NCBI RefSeq assembly: GCF_017876675.1
Contig: NZ_JAGIOI010000001.1
Coordinates: forward strand, 2,046,001-2,110,000
Length of the DNA: 64,000 nt
DNA from: Arthrobacter stackebrandtii
GTDB taxonomy: Bacteria; Actinomycetota; Actinomycetes; Actinomycetales; Micrococcaceae
Direction of reading: 5' to 3'
Made by a program: the position numbers and the translations under genes. Position 1 is the stretch's first letter. The number at the start of each line of letters is the position of its first letter. A model generated the notes under the pieces. The model saw only the letters and a list, made by a program, of their open reading frames with translations, was not told where the DNA came from and ran no database searches. Of this stretch, positions 26,840 to 34,686 are shown piece after piece.

Positions 26840-27247
26840 TTATCCCCAGCCAAGTTCGTGCAGCCGGTCGTCGCCGATGCCGAAATGGTGGGCGATTTCA
26901 TGCACCACCGTCACCGTGATTTCCCGAATGACCTCCTCGCGGCTGTGGCAGATCTCCAGAATCGGCTCGCGGAAGATGGTGATGCGGTCGGGCAGGGAGC
27001 CTGAGGCCCACCAGGAGTCGCGTTCGGTCAGCGGGGTGCCCTCGTAGAGGCCCAGGAGCACGGTGTCGGGGTCCTCGCCGGGGCCGGGGACGTAGTCGTC
27101 CGCTGTGAAGATCGCCACATTGTCCATTTCGGCGCGCAGATCCGCAGGGATGGCAGCGATGGCGGCCTGGACGGCGTCGTCAAATTCCGCCTCGGTCATG
27201 CGGAACGGGCCAAACGACGGGATGGATGCCAACGGATTCACTTGCAT
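26840..27247 (-). CDS. Small zincin-like metallopeptidase family protein
   Basis: 135 residues. The C-terminal zinc motif is complete: His116-Glu117-x-x-His120, then Gly and Asp126/Asp127 ahead of a Leu-Gly ending. This is the pattern of the minimal zincin family PF06262. The substrate is unknown and the protein has no signal peptide. The ATG at 27247 has TAGGCT six bases upstream, which would make the mRNA leaderless; GGAGG lies too close to the ATG but is well placed for a GTG two codons on. Confidence 0.82.
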   Translation of the reverse strand: MQVNPLASIPSFGPFRMTEAEFDDAVQAAIAAIPADLRAEMDNVAIFTADDYVPGPGEDPDTVLLGLYEGTPLTERDSWWASGSLPDRITIFREPILEICHSREEVIREITVTVVHEIAHHFGIGDDRLHELGWG

Positions 27248-27363
27248 GCCTCCAGCCTAGTGAGATGCGGCAAAAATGGCGTGTCCATGCGGGATTTTGG
27301 CCCGAAATCAGGGTTCATGGGCGGTTTCAGCGGCTGGCCCACTGGCAGGGACGGCGGCCCGTT

Positions 27364-27392
27364 TTGTGTTCTGGGCAAATAGGCCCTATAGT
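27364..27392 (+). promoter_or_regulatory. Predicted promoter of the tRNA cluster
   Basis: TTGTGT (27364-27369) and TATAGT (27387-27392) are 17 bases apart, about 60 bp before tRNA-Glu. The region is AT-richer than the DNA around it. Confidence 0.5.
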
Positions 27393-27453
27393 TTTTGAAG
27401 TCCGCTTCGAACCAAGGCGCTGGAAACTGCACCGAGGATTGAAGGCGACTTAG

Positions 27454-27526
27454 GCCCCCATCGTCTAGCGGCCTAGGACACCGCCCTTTCACGGCGGCGG
27501 CACGGGTTCGAATCCCGTTGGGGGTA
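27454..27526 (+). tRNA. tRNA-Glu (anticodon TTC)
   Basis: Cloverleaf folds by eye: acceptor GCCCCCA with TGGGGGT, anticodon stem CCGCC/GGCGG with loop CTTTCAC giving anticodon TTC, and T-arm GGTTCGAATCC. CCA is not encoded. It is first in a row of three tRNAs. Confidence 0.96.
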
Positions 27527-27625
27527 CTTCTCGAGAGAGTGGTAAACCGGCAAGAAAAATGCTGGTACGCTATAACTCGTGAAAATCACCCGGGAGGGTG
27601 AAAGCAACAAATGCAGTAAACGTAT

Positions 27626-27699
27626 GGCCCTGTAGCGCAGTTGGTTAGCGCGCCGCCCTGTCACGGCGGAGGTCGCGGGTTCGAGTCCCGTCAGGGTCG
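27626..27699 (+). tRNA. tRNA-Asp (anticodon GTC)
   Basis: Acceptor GGCCCTG pairs with CAGGGTC, and the anticodon loop CTGTCAC gives GTC. The T-arm GGTTCGAGTCC is standard. CCA is not encoded. It lies 100 bp after tRNA-Glu. Confidence 0.96.
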
Positions 27700-27753
27700 C
27701 TTGGTTTTCCTAAACGTTAGGAAAGTCTGGTGACGAGATTTTCAGATCACCAA

Positions 27754-27829
27754 GGCTCTGTAGCTCAGTTGGTAGAGCGTTCGACTGAAAATCGAAAGGT
27801 CACCGGATCGACGCCGGTCGGAGCCACCA
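27754..27829 (+). tRNA. tRNA-Phe (anticodon GAA), CCA encoded
   Basis: Acceptor GGCTCTG pairs with CGGAGCC, and the anticodon loop CTGAAAA gives GAA. The T-loop reads GGATCGACGCC, a slight departure from GTTCGA. Unlike the two tRNAs before it, the 3' CCA is encoded. Confidence 0.95.
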
Positions 27830-27831
27830 GC

Positions 27832-27864
27832 AAGACCCCTTAGAAATAAGGGGTCTTTCTTTTT
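27832..27864 (+). terminator. Rho-independent terminator of the tRNA cluster
   Basis: AAGACCCCTTA pairs perfectly with TAAGGGGTCTT across a GAAA loop and is followed by a T-rich tail (TTCTTTTT). It begins three bases after tRNA-Phe. Confidence 0.9.
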
Positions 27865-28066
27865 GCCCGGAAACAACGCCGAGGCAGGGTTAGCGGCCAG
27901 AATGTGTGTAGGGCCCGGGCGTGTCATCGGAGGCACCCTCTGCAGGCGGCCCCGAGGCCAGCCCACGTCATGCAAGGCTGGGCAACGCGCCAAAACTCAA
28001 ACCGGCGTTGCCGCTCAACTACGCTGTACATAGGCTTACCGTAGGAGCAACAGAAAGGGTGCGTCC

Positions 28067-28651
28067 ATGGACTCGCACAATCTTGCATCAGCCGTTCCGC
28101 CGCCCGGCGGCGCGGACGACACCCAAGGCCGCACGGTCATTGCCGAGACGGCCGTGGCCAAGGTGGTCGGCATGGCAGTGCGTGGCGTGGACGGGGTCCA
28201 TGCGCTGGGGTCGGGTGCCTCGCGGTCCATCGGCGCCATTCGGGAAGTGGTGGGTGCCACCGACCTCACCCAGGGCGTGCGGGTGGAAGTGGGCGAGTCG
28301 CAGGTTGCCGTGGACATTGTCCTGACCGCCGAATACGGCTACCCGCTGCAGACGCTGGCCAACATCGTCCGGGCAGCCATCTACTCGGCAGTGGAAAACC
28401 TGGTGGGCCGGGACGTCATCGAAGTGAACATTGAGATCACAGACGTGTTCATCCCCGCCCCCGACACCGAAAAGCCGACCTCCCGCGCGCGGCTCGCCGA
28501 CCGGTTCAGCACCGCGGCCAAGCCAGCGGGCGGCCAGCAGGGCGCGGTGGAACCGGACGCGGCAGCCGCCGAAGCACTGCCGTTCCAGAAAGTCCCGGCA
28601 CCGCCCGCAACCGGCCCGACCGGCCCGACACAAACAGGGGAGACCCCATGA
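28067..28651 (+). CDS. Asp23/Gls24 family envelope stress protein (first copy)
   Basis: 194 residues. The Asp23 domain (about 20-130) begins GRTVIAETAVAKVVGMAVRG and has VEVGESQVAVDIVLTAEYG. The C-terminal 60 residues are Pro/Ala-rich and probably disordered. Asp23 proteins gather at the membrane through AmaP and respond to alkaline or cell-wall stress in Firmicutes; a similar role is inferred here. It opens a run of five genes, each overlapping the next by four bases. A possible promoter (TTGCCG, 17 bases, TAGGCT) lies just upstream. Confidence 0.87.
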   Translation: MDSHNLASAVPPPGGADDTQGRTVIAETAVAKVVGMAVRGVDGVHALGSGASRSIGAIREVVGATDLTQGVRVEVGESQVAVDIVLTAEYGYPLQTLANIVRAAIYSAVENLVGRDVIEVNIEITDVFIPAPDTEKPTSRARLADRFSTAAKPAGGQQGAVEPDAAAAEALPFQKVPAPPATGPTGPTQTGETP

Positions 28652-28839
28652 ATCTCAGCGTAGTGTGCGCAGCCTTTGGAGCCTTTCTGGCATTCATGGG
28701 GTTTGCCTTTGGATTTTGGGGCTTCCTGGTCTCGGCCATTTTCATTGCGGTCGGCGCCTTTGTCGGCCGTGCCGCGAGCGGTCGCCTTGACTGGCGGGGC
28801 GTGCTTGACGCCCTGACCGGACGGCGCTCTTCGTCGTGA
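28648..28839 (+). CDS. DUF2273 small membrane protein
   Basis: 63 residues with two hydrophobic segments (about 4-20 and 22-40) and a basic tail GRLDWRGVLDALTGRRSS. This matches DUF2273, found next to Asp23 and AmaP genes. It overlaps both neighbours by four bases (ATGA and GTGA). Probably a membrane component of the Asp23 complex; its biochemical role is unknown. Confidence 0.82.
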   Translation: MNLSVVCAAFGAFLAFMGFAFGFWGFLVSAIFIAVGAFVGRAASGRLDWRGVLDALTGRRSSS

Positions 28840-29249
28840 CGGAGGATCCGGTGGATCAGGCTCCCGCAACCGGGCTCCAGGGCACCAGTGCGGGTTCGGC
28901 CGGGCTGGCCGGGCACAACCGCATCAGCACCCAGGCCTTGACCTCGGTGGCGAAGGTTGCGGCCGCCGACGTCTTGGCGGTCGAACCGGGCCAGGTGCGT
29001 GTGAGCTGGTCGGATGAGGCCGGCGAACTGGCCCTGGCCATCACCTCAGCCATTGGCGCCCCCTCGCTCCAGGCGGTCCGCCGGAACCCCGGCCGCGTCG
29101 CCATCAGCGGGGGAAGCATCATGGCCCGGGCCACGGCCGCCAAGGCGCAGATACTGGAACAGGTCGAGTATCTGACGGGCTCGGTGCTCAGCCGTGTGGA
29201 CATCAGGATTTCCGGTGTGATTCCACGCGACGACGGGCGGGTGCTATGA
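28836..29249 (+). CDS. Asp23/Gls24-like protein (second copy)
   Basis: 137 residues from a GTG that overlaps the previous stop. The sequence (ISTQALTSVAKVAAADVLAV, then VRVSWSDEAGELALAI and VEYLTGSVLSRVDIRISGV) follows the Asp23 pattern, although it is shorter and more diverged than the first copy. Two Asp23-like subunits in one cluster would allow mixed assemblies at the membrane. Confidence 0.72.
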   Translation: MTEDPVDQAPATGLQGTSAGSAGLAGHNRISTQALTSVAKVAAADVLAVEPGQVRVSWSDEAGELALAITSAIGAPSLQAVRRNPGRVAISGGSIMARATAAKAQILEQVEYLTGSVLSRVDIRISGVIPRDDGRVL

Positions 29250-29821
29250 CAGTCTTCATGCAGAAGGTGCTGCGCCGGGAAACCCGCTCGGCCCGGTCTC
29301 TGCTCGCCGTTGCCACAGCCATCGTGGCCGCCCTGATCGCCATTTACTGCGTGCTGGAACTGCTCCTGGCAGGCTTGGGCGAGCCCACCTGGCTGGTGGA
29401 CCCCCTCACCTTCGCCCGCTGGGTGGCGGAGCTGCCCGGCGGCGTCCAGCCCGTGCTGCTCGTCGCGGCCGGGGTGCTGCTGGCACTGGTTGGTGCGGTC
29501 TTCCTTGGTAGCGGCCTGCTTCCGGGCCGCCGCGCCCGCCACGTCATCGACGACCCCCGGGTCGCCATTGTTGTCGAGGACGAGGTCATCGCCTCCGGCC
29601 TGGCCCGCATCGCCCGGATGGCTGCCGGGGTCACCCGCGAACAGGTCATGGTGACTGTGTCTGCCCGCGCCGTGCAGGTCAGCATCCGCCCCACCTCAGG
29701 CATCCGGCTCTCCGAGGAGGGCATCAAGGACGCCGTAGAGGCGGAATTGGCCTCGATGTTGCTAGATCCGGCGCCAACCGTCACGGTGAAGCTTGCCGAC
29801 AGCGGGGTGATTGGCGTATGA
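29246..29821 (+). CDS. DUF6286-like membrane protein of the Asp23 cluster
   Basis: 191 residues. Two membrane helices (about 20-42 and 68-92) are followed by a soluble alpha/beta domain (VEDEVIASGLARIARMAAGV, later VQVSIRPTSG) that looks like the C-terminal part of actinobacterial DUF6286/AmaP-like proteins. It overlaps the genes on both sides. Likely an inner-membrane anchor or partner of the Asp23 proteins; function inferred from context. Confidence 0.72.
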   Translation: MTVFMQKVLRRETRSARSLLAVATAIVAALIAIYCVLELLLAGLGEPTWLVDPLTFARWVAELPGGVQPVLLVAAGVLLALVGAVFLGSGLLPGRRARHVIDDPRVAIVVEDEVIASGLARIARMAAGVTREQVMVTVSARAVQVSIRPTSGIRLSEEGIKDAVEAELASMLLDPAPTVTVKLADSGVIGV

Positions 29822-30438
29822 ACGGCACACCCCGAGTCCTTAACAGGACGCTTCTGGCCCTTGCTGGCCTTCTGATGCTCGCTGTCGGTGTCGGACTGGT
29901 GCTGATCGCCACGGTCCCGGCCATCGCACACTGGTGGCAGGACTACGCCGGCGCGCAGGTGGACTGGCTCGTGGACTATGAACAGCGCTCCCGGCTGATT
30001 GTCACCGGGCAGAGCTGGATTTGGCTCGCAGCTGCCGCCTACTTCGTCCTGGTTGTGGTCCTTATGGTCACCTGGATTGCCAACCAAGGCAAGGGCCGCG
30101 CCAACACGCTGGTTGCCCGGGCGGGAACTGCTGACGACGACGGTGCCGCCGGAGTGGTCAAGCTCAGTTCCGCCGTGGCCGAGCAGGCATTGAAAAGCGC
30201 CCTTCTGGAGCGGAAGGACCTGCTGGGGGTTTCCGTGACGAGTTATGACTTCAACAATGAGACCGCGCTCAAGGTCAGGGTGCTGCCGCGCCAGGGCGTG
30301 GCACCGCACGCTGTCGCGGAGGACGTGGGGGAACTCGTTGCCGCACTGGATGAGCTGCTGGGGGTGGAAGTCCCTGTGCTCCTGAGCATCGGCGCGGCGG
30401 CACGCTCACGCTTCACCAAAGCCGAAAGAGTCCGCTAG
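29818..30438 (+). CDS. Alkaline-shock membrane anchor protein, AmaP-like
   Basis: 206 residues with two transmembrane helices (about 10-32 and 68-86) flanking an external loop, then a cytoplasmic domain ending in a basic tail. The helix-loop-helix plus C-terminal domain is the layout of AmaP, which holds Asp23 at the membrane. It is last of the overlapping set and is followed after 64 bp by the LEA-like gene. Confidence 0.75.
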   Translation: MNGTPRVLNRTLLALAGLLMLAVGVGLVLIATVPAIAHWWQDYAGAQVDWLVDYEQRSRLIVTGQSWIWLAAAAYFVLVVVLMVTWIANQGKGRANTLVARAGTADDDGAAGVVKLSSAVAEQALKSALLERKDLLGVSVTSYDFNNETALKVRVLPRQGVAPHAVAEDVGELVAALDELLGVEVPVLLSIGAAARSRFTKAERVR

Positions 30439-30502
30439 TCTCGTTTCACCACCGCCCTTTGGTGCTTTTGCCGGGGGCCAACAATGCAACAAGGAAGGCA
30501 AC

Positions 30503-30874
30503 ATGACTGAGAACAATGCCGACAACCTGGCCGACAACGCCGCAGAAGCAGCCGACAAGGCCAAGCATGTCGCTGCCGATGCGGTGGACAACGTCAAGGA
30601 CTTTGCCGCCGATGCGGTGGACAACGTGAAGGACTTCGCAGCCGATGCAGGCGAAAAGGCCAAGGCCGTTGCCGGCGACGCCGCTGACAACGTCAAGGAT
30701 TTTGCCGGTGACACCGTCGAAAATCTGAAGGAATTTGCCGGCGATGCCACAGAGAACCTGAAGGATTTTGCCGGGGACGCCACTGAGAACCTGAAAGACT
30801 TCGCCGGCGATGCCGCGGAGCACGCCAAGGGTCTTGGTGCCAAAATCTCCGGTTTCTTCAAGGGCGGCAAGTAG
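30503..30874 (+). CDS. LEA-like amphipathic 11-residue repeat protein
   Basis: 123 residues. From residue 24 to 111 the protein consists of eight 11-residue repeats of the form Ala-Ala/Gly-Asp-Ala-x-Asp/Glu-Asn-Val/Leu-Lys-Asp-Phe, followed by a basic tail ending Phe-Phe-Lys-Gly-Gly-Lys. It contains no Cys and no Trp. The pattern is that of group 3 LEA proteins and other amphipathic 11-mer helices that are disordered in solution and fold on membranes or on drying. AGGAAGG precedes the ATG and a strong terminator follows. Position after the Asp23/AmaP genes suggests a role in envelope or desiccation stress. Function inferred. Confidence 0.8.
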   Translation: MTENNADNLADNAAEAADKAKHVAADAVDNVKDFAADAVDNVKDFAADAGEKAKAVAGDAADNVKDFAGDTVENLKEFAGDATENLKDFAGDATENLKDFAGDAAEHAKGLGAKISGFFKGGK

Positions 30875-30897
30875 CAAAGGGCCTTCGGGCACAACAA

Positions 30898-30941
30898 CCA
30901 AGGGGCGGTGGCTGCCAAAAAAGGCGGCCGCCGCCCCTTGG
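30898..30941 (+). terminator. Terminator after the LEA-like gene
   Basis: Arms of 19 bases (30898-30916 and 30923-30941) pair almost completely around an AAAAAA loop. It separates the stress cluster from the next sugar operon. Confidence 0.75.
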
Positions 30942-30969
30942 CGTTCCTAAACAATTGGTAACGAATGTA

Positions 30970-31007
30970 TGCAAGCGCTTGCACACCCACCTCCGTGCCG
31001 ATAGTGT
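30970..31007 (+). promoter_or_regulatory. LacI-type operator overlapping the promoter of the second sugar operon
   Basis: TGCAAGCGCTTGCA (30970-30983) is a perfect 14-bp palindrome with the central CG typical of LacI/GalR operators. Its right end is shared with a -35 box TTGCAC (30979-30984); TAGTGT (31002-31007) follows after 17 bases as the -10 box. A bound repressor would cover the -35 region. The LacI gene at 34687-35709 is the obvious candidate. Confidence 0.75.
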
Positions 31008-31083
31008 GATTTTCACCACTCAAAAGCACCTCTTGCAAAAGAGCGTGCCGCGACCAGAAATCATTGAATTTAGGAGCATGGGC

Positions 31084-32367
31084 ATGGGAATGAAGACGAA
31101 TAGAATGCTGTTGCCGCTGGCGACCGGAGCGGTGCTGGCCATGGTGCTGTCGGCCTGCAGTGGCGGAACGGGCGGTGGCGGCGGCGGAGGCGACGCGTCG
31201 GCAAACCTTGACGGCCGGGGGCCCATCACCTACGTCCAGGGCAAGGACAACTCCAACGTCGTGCGTCCGCTCGTGGACAAGTGGAATGCCGCCCACCCTG
31301 ATGAAAAGGTCACGTTCAAGGAGCAGTCCGACAACGCCGACCAGCAGCACGACGACCTTGTGAAGAACTTCCAGGCCAAAAACGTCGACTACGACGTGGC
31401 CAGCGTGGACGTGATCTGGACGGCGGAGTTTGCCGCCAAGGGATGGCTGCAGCCACTCAAGGACACCATGGCGGTATCCACCGACGGCATGCTGCCGGCC
31501 ACAGTCCAGACCGGAACCTACAAGGACGTGCTCTACACGCTTCCGCAGACCTCCGACGGCGGCATGCTGTACTACCGCAAGGATCTGGTGCCCACGCCGC
31601 CGAAGACGTGGGACGAGATGATGGGGATGTGCTCCATCGCGAAGGAGAAGGGCATTGACTGCTACGCAGGCCAGTTCGCCCAGTACGAGGGCCTGACGGT
31701 CAACGTGTCCGAGGCCATCAACAGCCAGGGTGGGTCAATCGTCGACAAGGACGGCAAGGCCACGGTGAATTCACCGGAGGCCAAGGCCGGACTGCAAAAC
31801 CTCGTTGACGCCTACAAGGACGGCAACATCCCCAAGCAGGCACTGACCTACCAGGAAGAGCAGGGACGCCAGTCCTTTGAAGCCGGCAAGCTGATGTTCC
31901 TGCGCAACTGGCCGTATGTGTACAACCTGGCCAAGACGGACGGATCATCCACGGTCAAGGACACCTTCGGCATAGCCCCGCTGCCCGGCAAGGACGGCCC
32001 TGGTGCTTCGACCCTTGGCGGACACAACCTCGGCATCAGCGTGTACTCCAAGAACAAGGCCACGGCCAAGGACTTCCTGGCCTTCATGACCACGGAGGAA
32101 ACGCAGAAGTTCTACGCCACCCAGGGCTCCCTCGCACCAGTGCTTGAATCCCTGTATGACGACGCCGACCTGGTCGCCAAGCTGCCGTACCTGCCGGTCC
32201 TGAAGACCTCGATCCTGAACGCCGTCCCGCGCCCCGTGACGCCGTTCTACCCGGCAGTCACGCAGGCCATCCAGCAGAACAGCTTCGCTGCTCTGCAGGG
32301 CACCAAGACCGTGGACCAGGCCCTGACCGACATGGAAGCGGCCATCAACACCACAGTGTCCAAGTAA
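31084..32367 (+). CDS. Sugar-binding lipoprotein of the second ABC importer (trehalose/maltose-like)
   Basis: 427 residues from the second of three close ATGs (31078, 31084, 31090). AGGAG is seven bases from 31084, the best spacing. The signal peptide ends in lipobox Leu-Ser-Ala-Cys with Cys25, then a Gly-rich linker. The mature protein (ITYVQGKDNSNVVRPLVDKW, later GQFAQYEGLTVNV and ENWPYVY-like RNWPYVYNLAK) belongs to family 1 and recalls trehalose/maltose-binding ThuE/LpqY proteins. No glycosidase gene is present in the operon to confirm the sugar. Confidence 0.87.
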   Translation: MGMKTNRMLLPLATGAVLAMVLSACSGGTGGGGGGGDASANLDGRGPITYVQGKDNSNVVRPLVDKWNAAHPDEKVTFKEQSDNADQQHDDLVKNFQAKNVDYDVASVDVIWTAEFAAKGWLQPLKDTMAVSTDGMLPATVQTGTYKDVLYTLPQTSDGGMLYYRKDLVPTPPKTWDEMMGMCSIAKEKGIDCYAGQFAQYEGLTVNVSEAINSQGGSIVDKDGKATVNSPEAKAGLQNLVDAYKDGNIPKQALTYQEEQGRQSFEAGKLMFLRNWPYVYNLAKTDGSSTVKDTFGIAPLPGKDGPGASTLGGHNLGISVYSKNKATAKDFLAFMTTEETQKFYATQGSLAPVLESLYDDADLVAKLPYLPVLKTSILNAVPRPVTPFYPAVTQAIQQNSFAALQGTKTVDQALTDMEAAINTTVSK

Positions 32368-32378
32368 CGGTTGTATCC

Positions 32379-32409
32379 GGTGCCGGCATCCGATGAGGAT
32401 GCCGGCACC
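32379..32409 (+). terminator. Intercistronic hairpin after the second binding-protein gene
   Basis: GGTGCCGGCATC (32379-32390) pairs perfectly with GATGCCGGCACC (32398-32409) over a 7-base loop, 12 bp after the stop. It occupies the same operon position as the hairpin at 5693-5726 in the galactan operon and probably stabilises the binding-protein mRNA. Confidence 0.6.
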
Positions 32410-32454
32410 GGGCATGGACCGTTTCGACAAGCTTGAACGATGAAAGGGGCGGGC

Positions 32455-33497
32455 ATGTCCGCAAACGTGGACCCGCAGGCCAAACCAGAAACCGCGGTGC
32501 CCAGGCCCGGCGGTGGCAGGGGCGGCAGCAAGGAAGTGGGCATGGATCGGAAGGAAAAGACCCAGGGCAGGCTGGCGGCACTGCTGATCGTGCCAACGCT
32601 GGTGGTCCTGGCCGTCGTGATTCTCTACCCGGTAGTCAACGCCATCATTATGTCCCTGGAACACGACGAGGGCCTGGATCCGGTAACGGGAACCTTCGTC
32701 GCCGGGGGGTTCGCCGGACTGGCCAACTACACGCACTGGCTGTTCCAACAGTGCACGGGGCCCGGCGGGGAAACCGTCAGCTGCCCGCCCGGAACCCTCG
32801 GTGCACAGTTTTGGTCCTCCACCGGAGTGACCTTCTTCTTCACCGTGGTGACTGTCTTCTTTGAGACCATCCTCGGCTTTTGGATGGCCGTCATCATGGC
32901 CCGGGCCTTCAAGGGGCGCAGCGTCCTGCGGGCCGCCGTCCTCGTCCCCTGGGCCATCCCGACAGCTGTGACAGCCAAATTGTGGTTCTTCATCTTTGCC
33001 TTCGACGGCATCGCCAACACACTGTTCAACACCTCCATCCTTTGGACGGGCAGCGAGGGTCGGCGCGCACCGCCATCATCATTGCCGATGTATGGAAAAC
33101 CACGCCGTTCATGGCCCTGTTGATCCTCGCCGGGCTGCAAATGATCCCGGCCGACATCTACGAGGCGGCCAAGGTGGACGGGGCCACGGCCTGGCAGCGG
33201 TTCAGGCTGATCACCCTGCCGCTGGTGAAACCGGCGCTCATGGTGGCCATCCTCTTCCGCACGCTGGACGCGCTGCGCATGTACGACCTGCCCGCCATCA
33301 TGACTGGCGGCGCCAACGGCACCACAACGCTGTCCATCCTGGTGGTGAACCAGATCCGCATCGGCTTCAACTCGGCGGCCGCCCTGTCCACCATCACCTT
33401 CATCATCATCTTCATCGTGGCGTTCATCTTCGTCCGGTTCCTCGGGGCCAACGCCGTTGAAACCGCCAGTGGCGGGGCAAAGGGGAAACTTAAATGA
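32455..33497 (+). pseudogene. Sugar ABC permease (MalF type) broken by a one-base frameshift
   Basis: Reading from the ATG at 32455 gives a normal MalF-like N-terminus (helices from about residue 45, then SVLRAAVLVPWAIPTAVTAK), but the frame leaves the family at about 33058 and stops at 33123. The expected remainder (ADVWKTTPFMALLILAGLQM and the EAA loop DIYEAAKVDGATAWQRF) continues in the frame one base back, to 33497. The break lies in GAGGGTCGG (33055-33063): family members usually have Trp-Ser/Pro-Ala-Arg here, so one T of a TGG codon appears lost. Either the gene is inactive or the sequence has an error. Its end overlaps the next permease by four bases. Confidence 0.85.
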
Positions 33498-34384
33498 GCA
33501 CCATGACGCAAACGGCCGCGGCGCATGCGGCCGCCGCCAAGGGCGTGGCCCGGCGCCGAGAACGGTGGGCCAGCGGGCGCACCTACATCAGCGCCGCCAT
33601 CATTGTCATCTGGTGCCTGCTGCCGTTCTACTGGATGGTGGTCACGGCGTTCCGGGACGTTGGCTACACCTTTGACCCCACCCCGTTCTTCACGCACGTC
33701 ACCTGGGACAACTTCGCCACGGCGTTTTCGTCCGAGATGGGCAACCATCTGGACAGGGCGCTGCTGAACTCGCTGTTCATCTCCGGGGTCACCACCGTTG
33801 TGGCACTCTTGTTTGGCGTGTTCGCCGCCTACGCCCTGGCCCGGCTCAATTTCCGCGGCAAGTTTCTGGTGCTGGGCGTGGTCCTGGGCGCCTCGATGTT
33901 CCCGGGCGTGGCCATCGTGACACCGCTGTTCCAGCTGTTCACCAACATCAACTGGACGGGCACCTACCAGGCGCTGATCATCCCGAACATTTCCTTCGTG
34001 CTGCCGCTGACCGTCTACACCTTGACGTCGTTCTTCAGGGAAATGCCCTGGGAACTGGAAGAAGCAGCCCGCATTGACGGCTGCACTGCAGGGCAGGCGT
34101 TCCGCAAGGTCATCCTTCCCCTGGCCGCCCCTGCGGTGTTCACCACGGCCATCCTCGCGTTCATTGCGGCGTGGAACGAGTACCTGATTGCCAGCATCCT
34201 CTCCAGCGACGCCACCCAAACCGTGACCGTTGCCATTGCCAGCTTCGCCGGTTCCCAGCCTCACCAGGAGCCGTACACGGCCGTCATGGCCGCCGGCACG
34301 GTGGTCACGATCCCGCTGGTTGTGCTGGTTCTCATCTTCCAGCGCAAGATCGTCGCAGGCCTGACGGCGGGAGCGGTCAAGTGA
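33494..34384 (+). CDS. Sugar ABC permease (MalG/SugB type)
   Basis: 296 residues with a charged N-terminus and six helices. The EAA loop is WELEEAARIDGCTAGQAFRK. It starts inside the last codon of the frameshifted permease (ATGA overlap) and ends overlapping the next small gene (GTGA). It would pair with the MalF-type subunit, so the importer is probably not functional if the frameshift is real. No ATPase is encoded nearby. Confidence 0.88.
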   Translation: MSTMTQTAAAHAAAAKGVARRRERWASGRTYISAAIIVIWCLLPFYWMVVTAFRDVGYTFDPTPFFTHVTWDNFATAFSSEMGNHLDRALLNSLFISGVTTVVALLFGVFAAYALARLNFRGKFLVLGVVLGASMFPGVAIVTPLFQLFTNINWTGTYQALIIPNISFVLPLTVYTLTSFFREMPWELEEAARIDGCTAGQAFRKVILPLAAPAVFTTAILAFIAAWNEYLIASILSSDATQTVTVAIASFAGSQPHQEPYTAVMAAGTVVTIPLVVLVLIFQRKIVAGLTAGAVK

Positions 34385-34656
34385 CGCCGGAACGTGCCAC
34401 CCCGAAGCAGCCCGAGGGCCCCAACGGCCTGCACATCCCCACCTCGCGCCAAAAGAGCGGGGAGGACTTTGACATCATCATCGGCTTCCTTGGCTTCTGG
34501 GCGGCGCTGCTGTTCGGGGTCACCGTGTGGATGGAGCTGACCGGGCAGCCGGCGCTGGTCTGGGCACTAGGATTGTTGCTGGTCTGCCTGGGCCTGTGGT
34601 TCATGATCCGCCTTCGCCGGAAACTTCCGGAACGACGCAGCAGGCGCCGGCAGTAG
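34381..34656 (+). CDS. Small two-helix membrane protein in the sugar ABC operon
   Basis: 91 residues from a GTG overlapping the permease stop. Two hydrophobic helices (about 32-50 and 57-76) lie between a hydrophilic N-terminus and a very basic tail (RLRRKLPERRSRRRQ). Similar short proteins follow sugar permeases in some Arthrobacter-type operons, but I know of no assigned function. Translational coupling suggests that it is made together with the importer. Confidence 0.65.
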   Translation: MTPERATPKQPEGPNGLHIPTSRQKSGEDFDIIIGFLGFWAALLFGVTVWMELTGQPALVWALGLLLVCLGLWFMIRLRRKLPERRSRRRQ

Positions 34657-34686
34657 TTCCAGGCGGACAGAGGGGGAATCGCACAC

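Noticed and set aside
27454-27829. tRNA cluster as attachment site of an integrated element
   Set aside because: No integrase gene or repeated tRNA 3' end was found nearby; the flanking genes are core-like.
33055-33063. Programmed ribosomal frameshift in the sugar permease
   Set aside because: No slippery heptamer or obvious downstream pseudoknot is seen at the site; a simple deletion or sequencing error is more likely.
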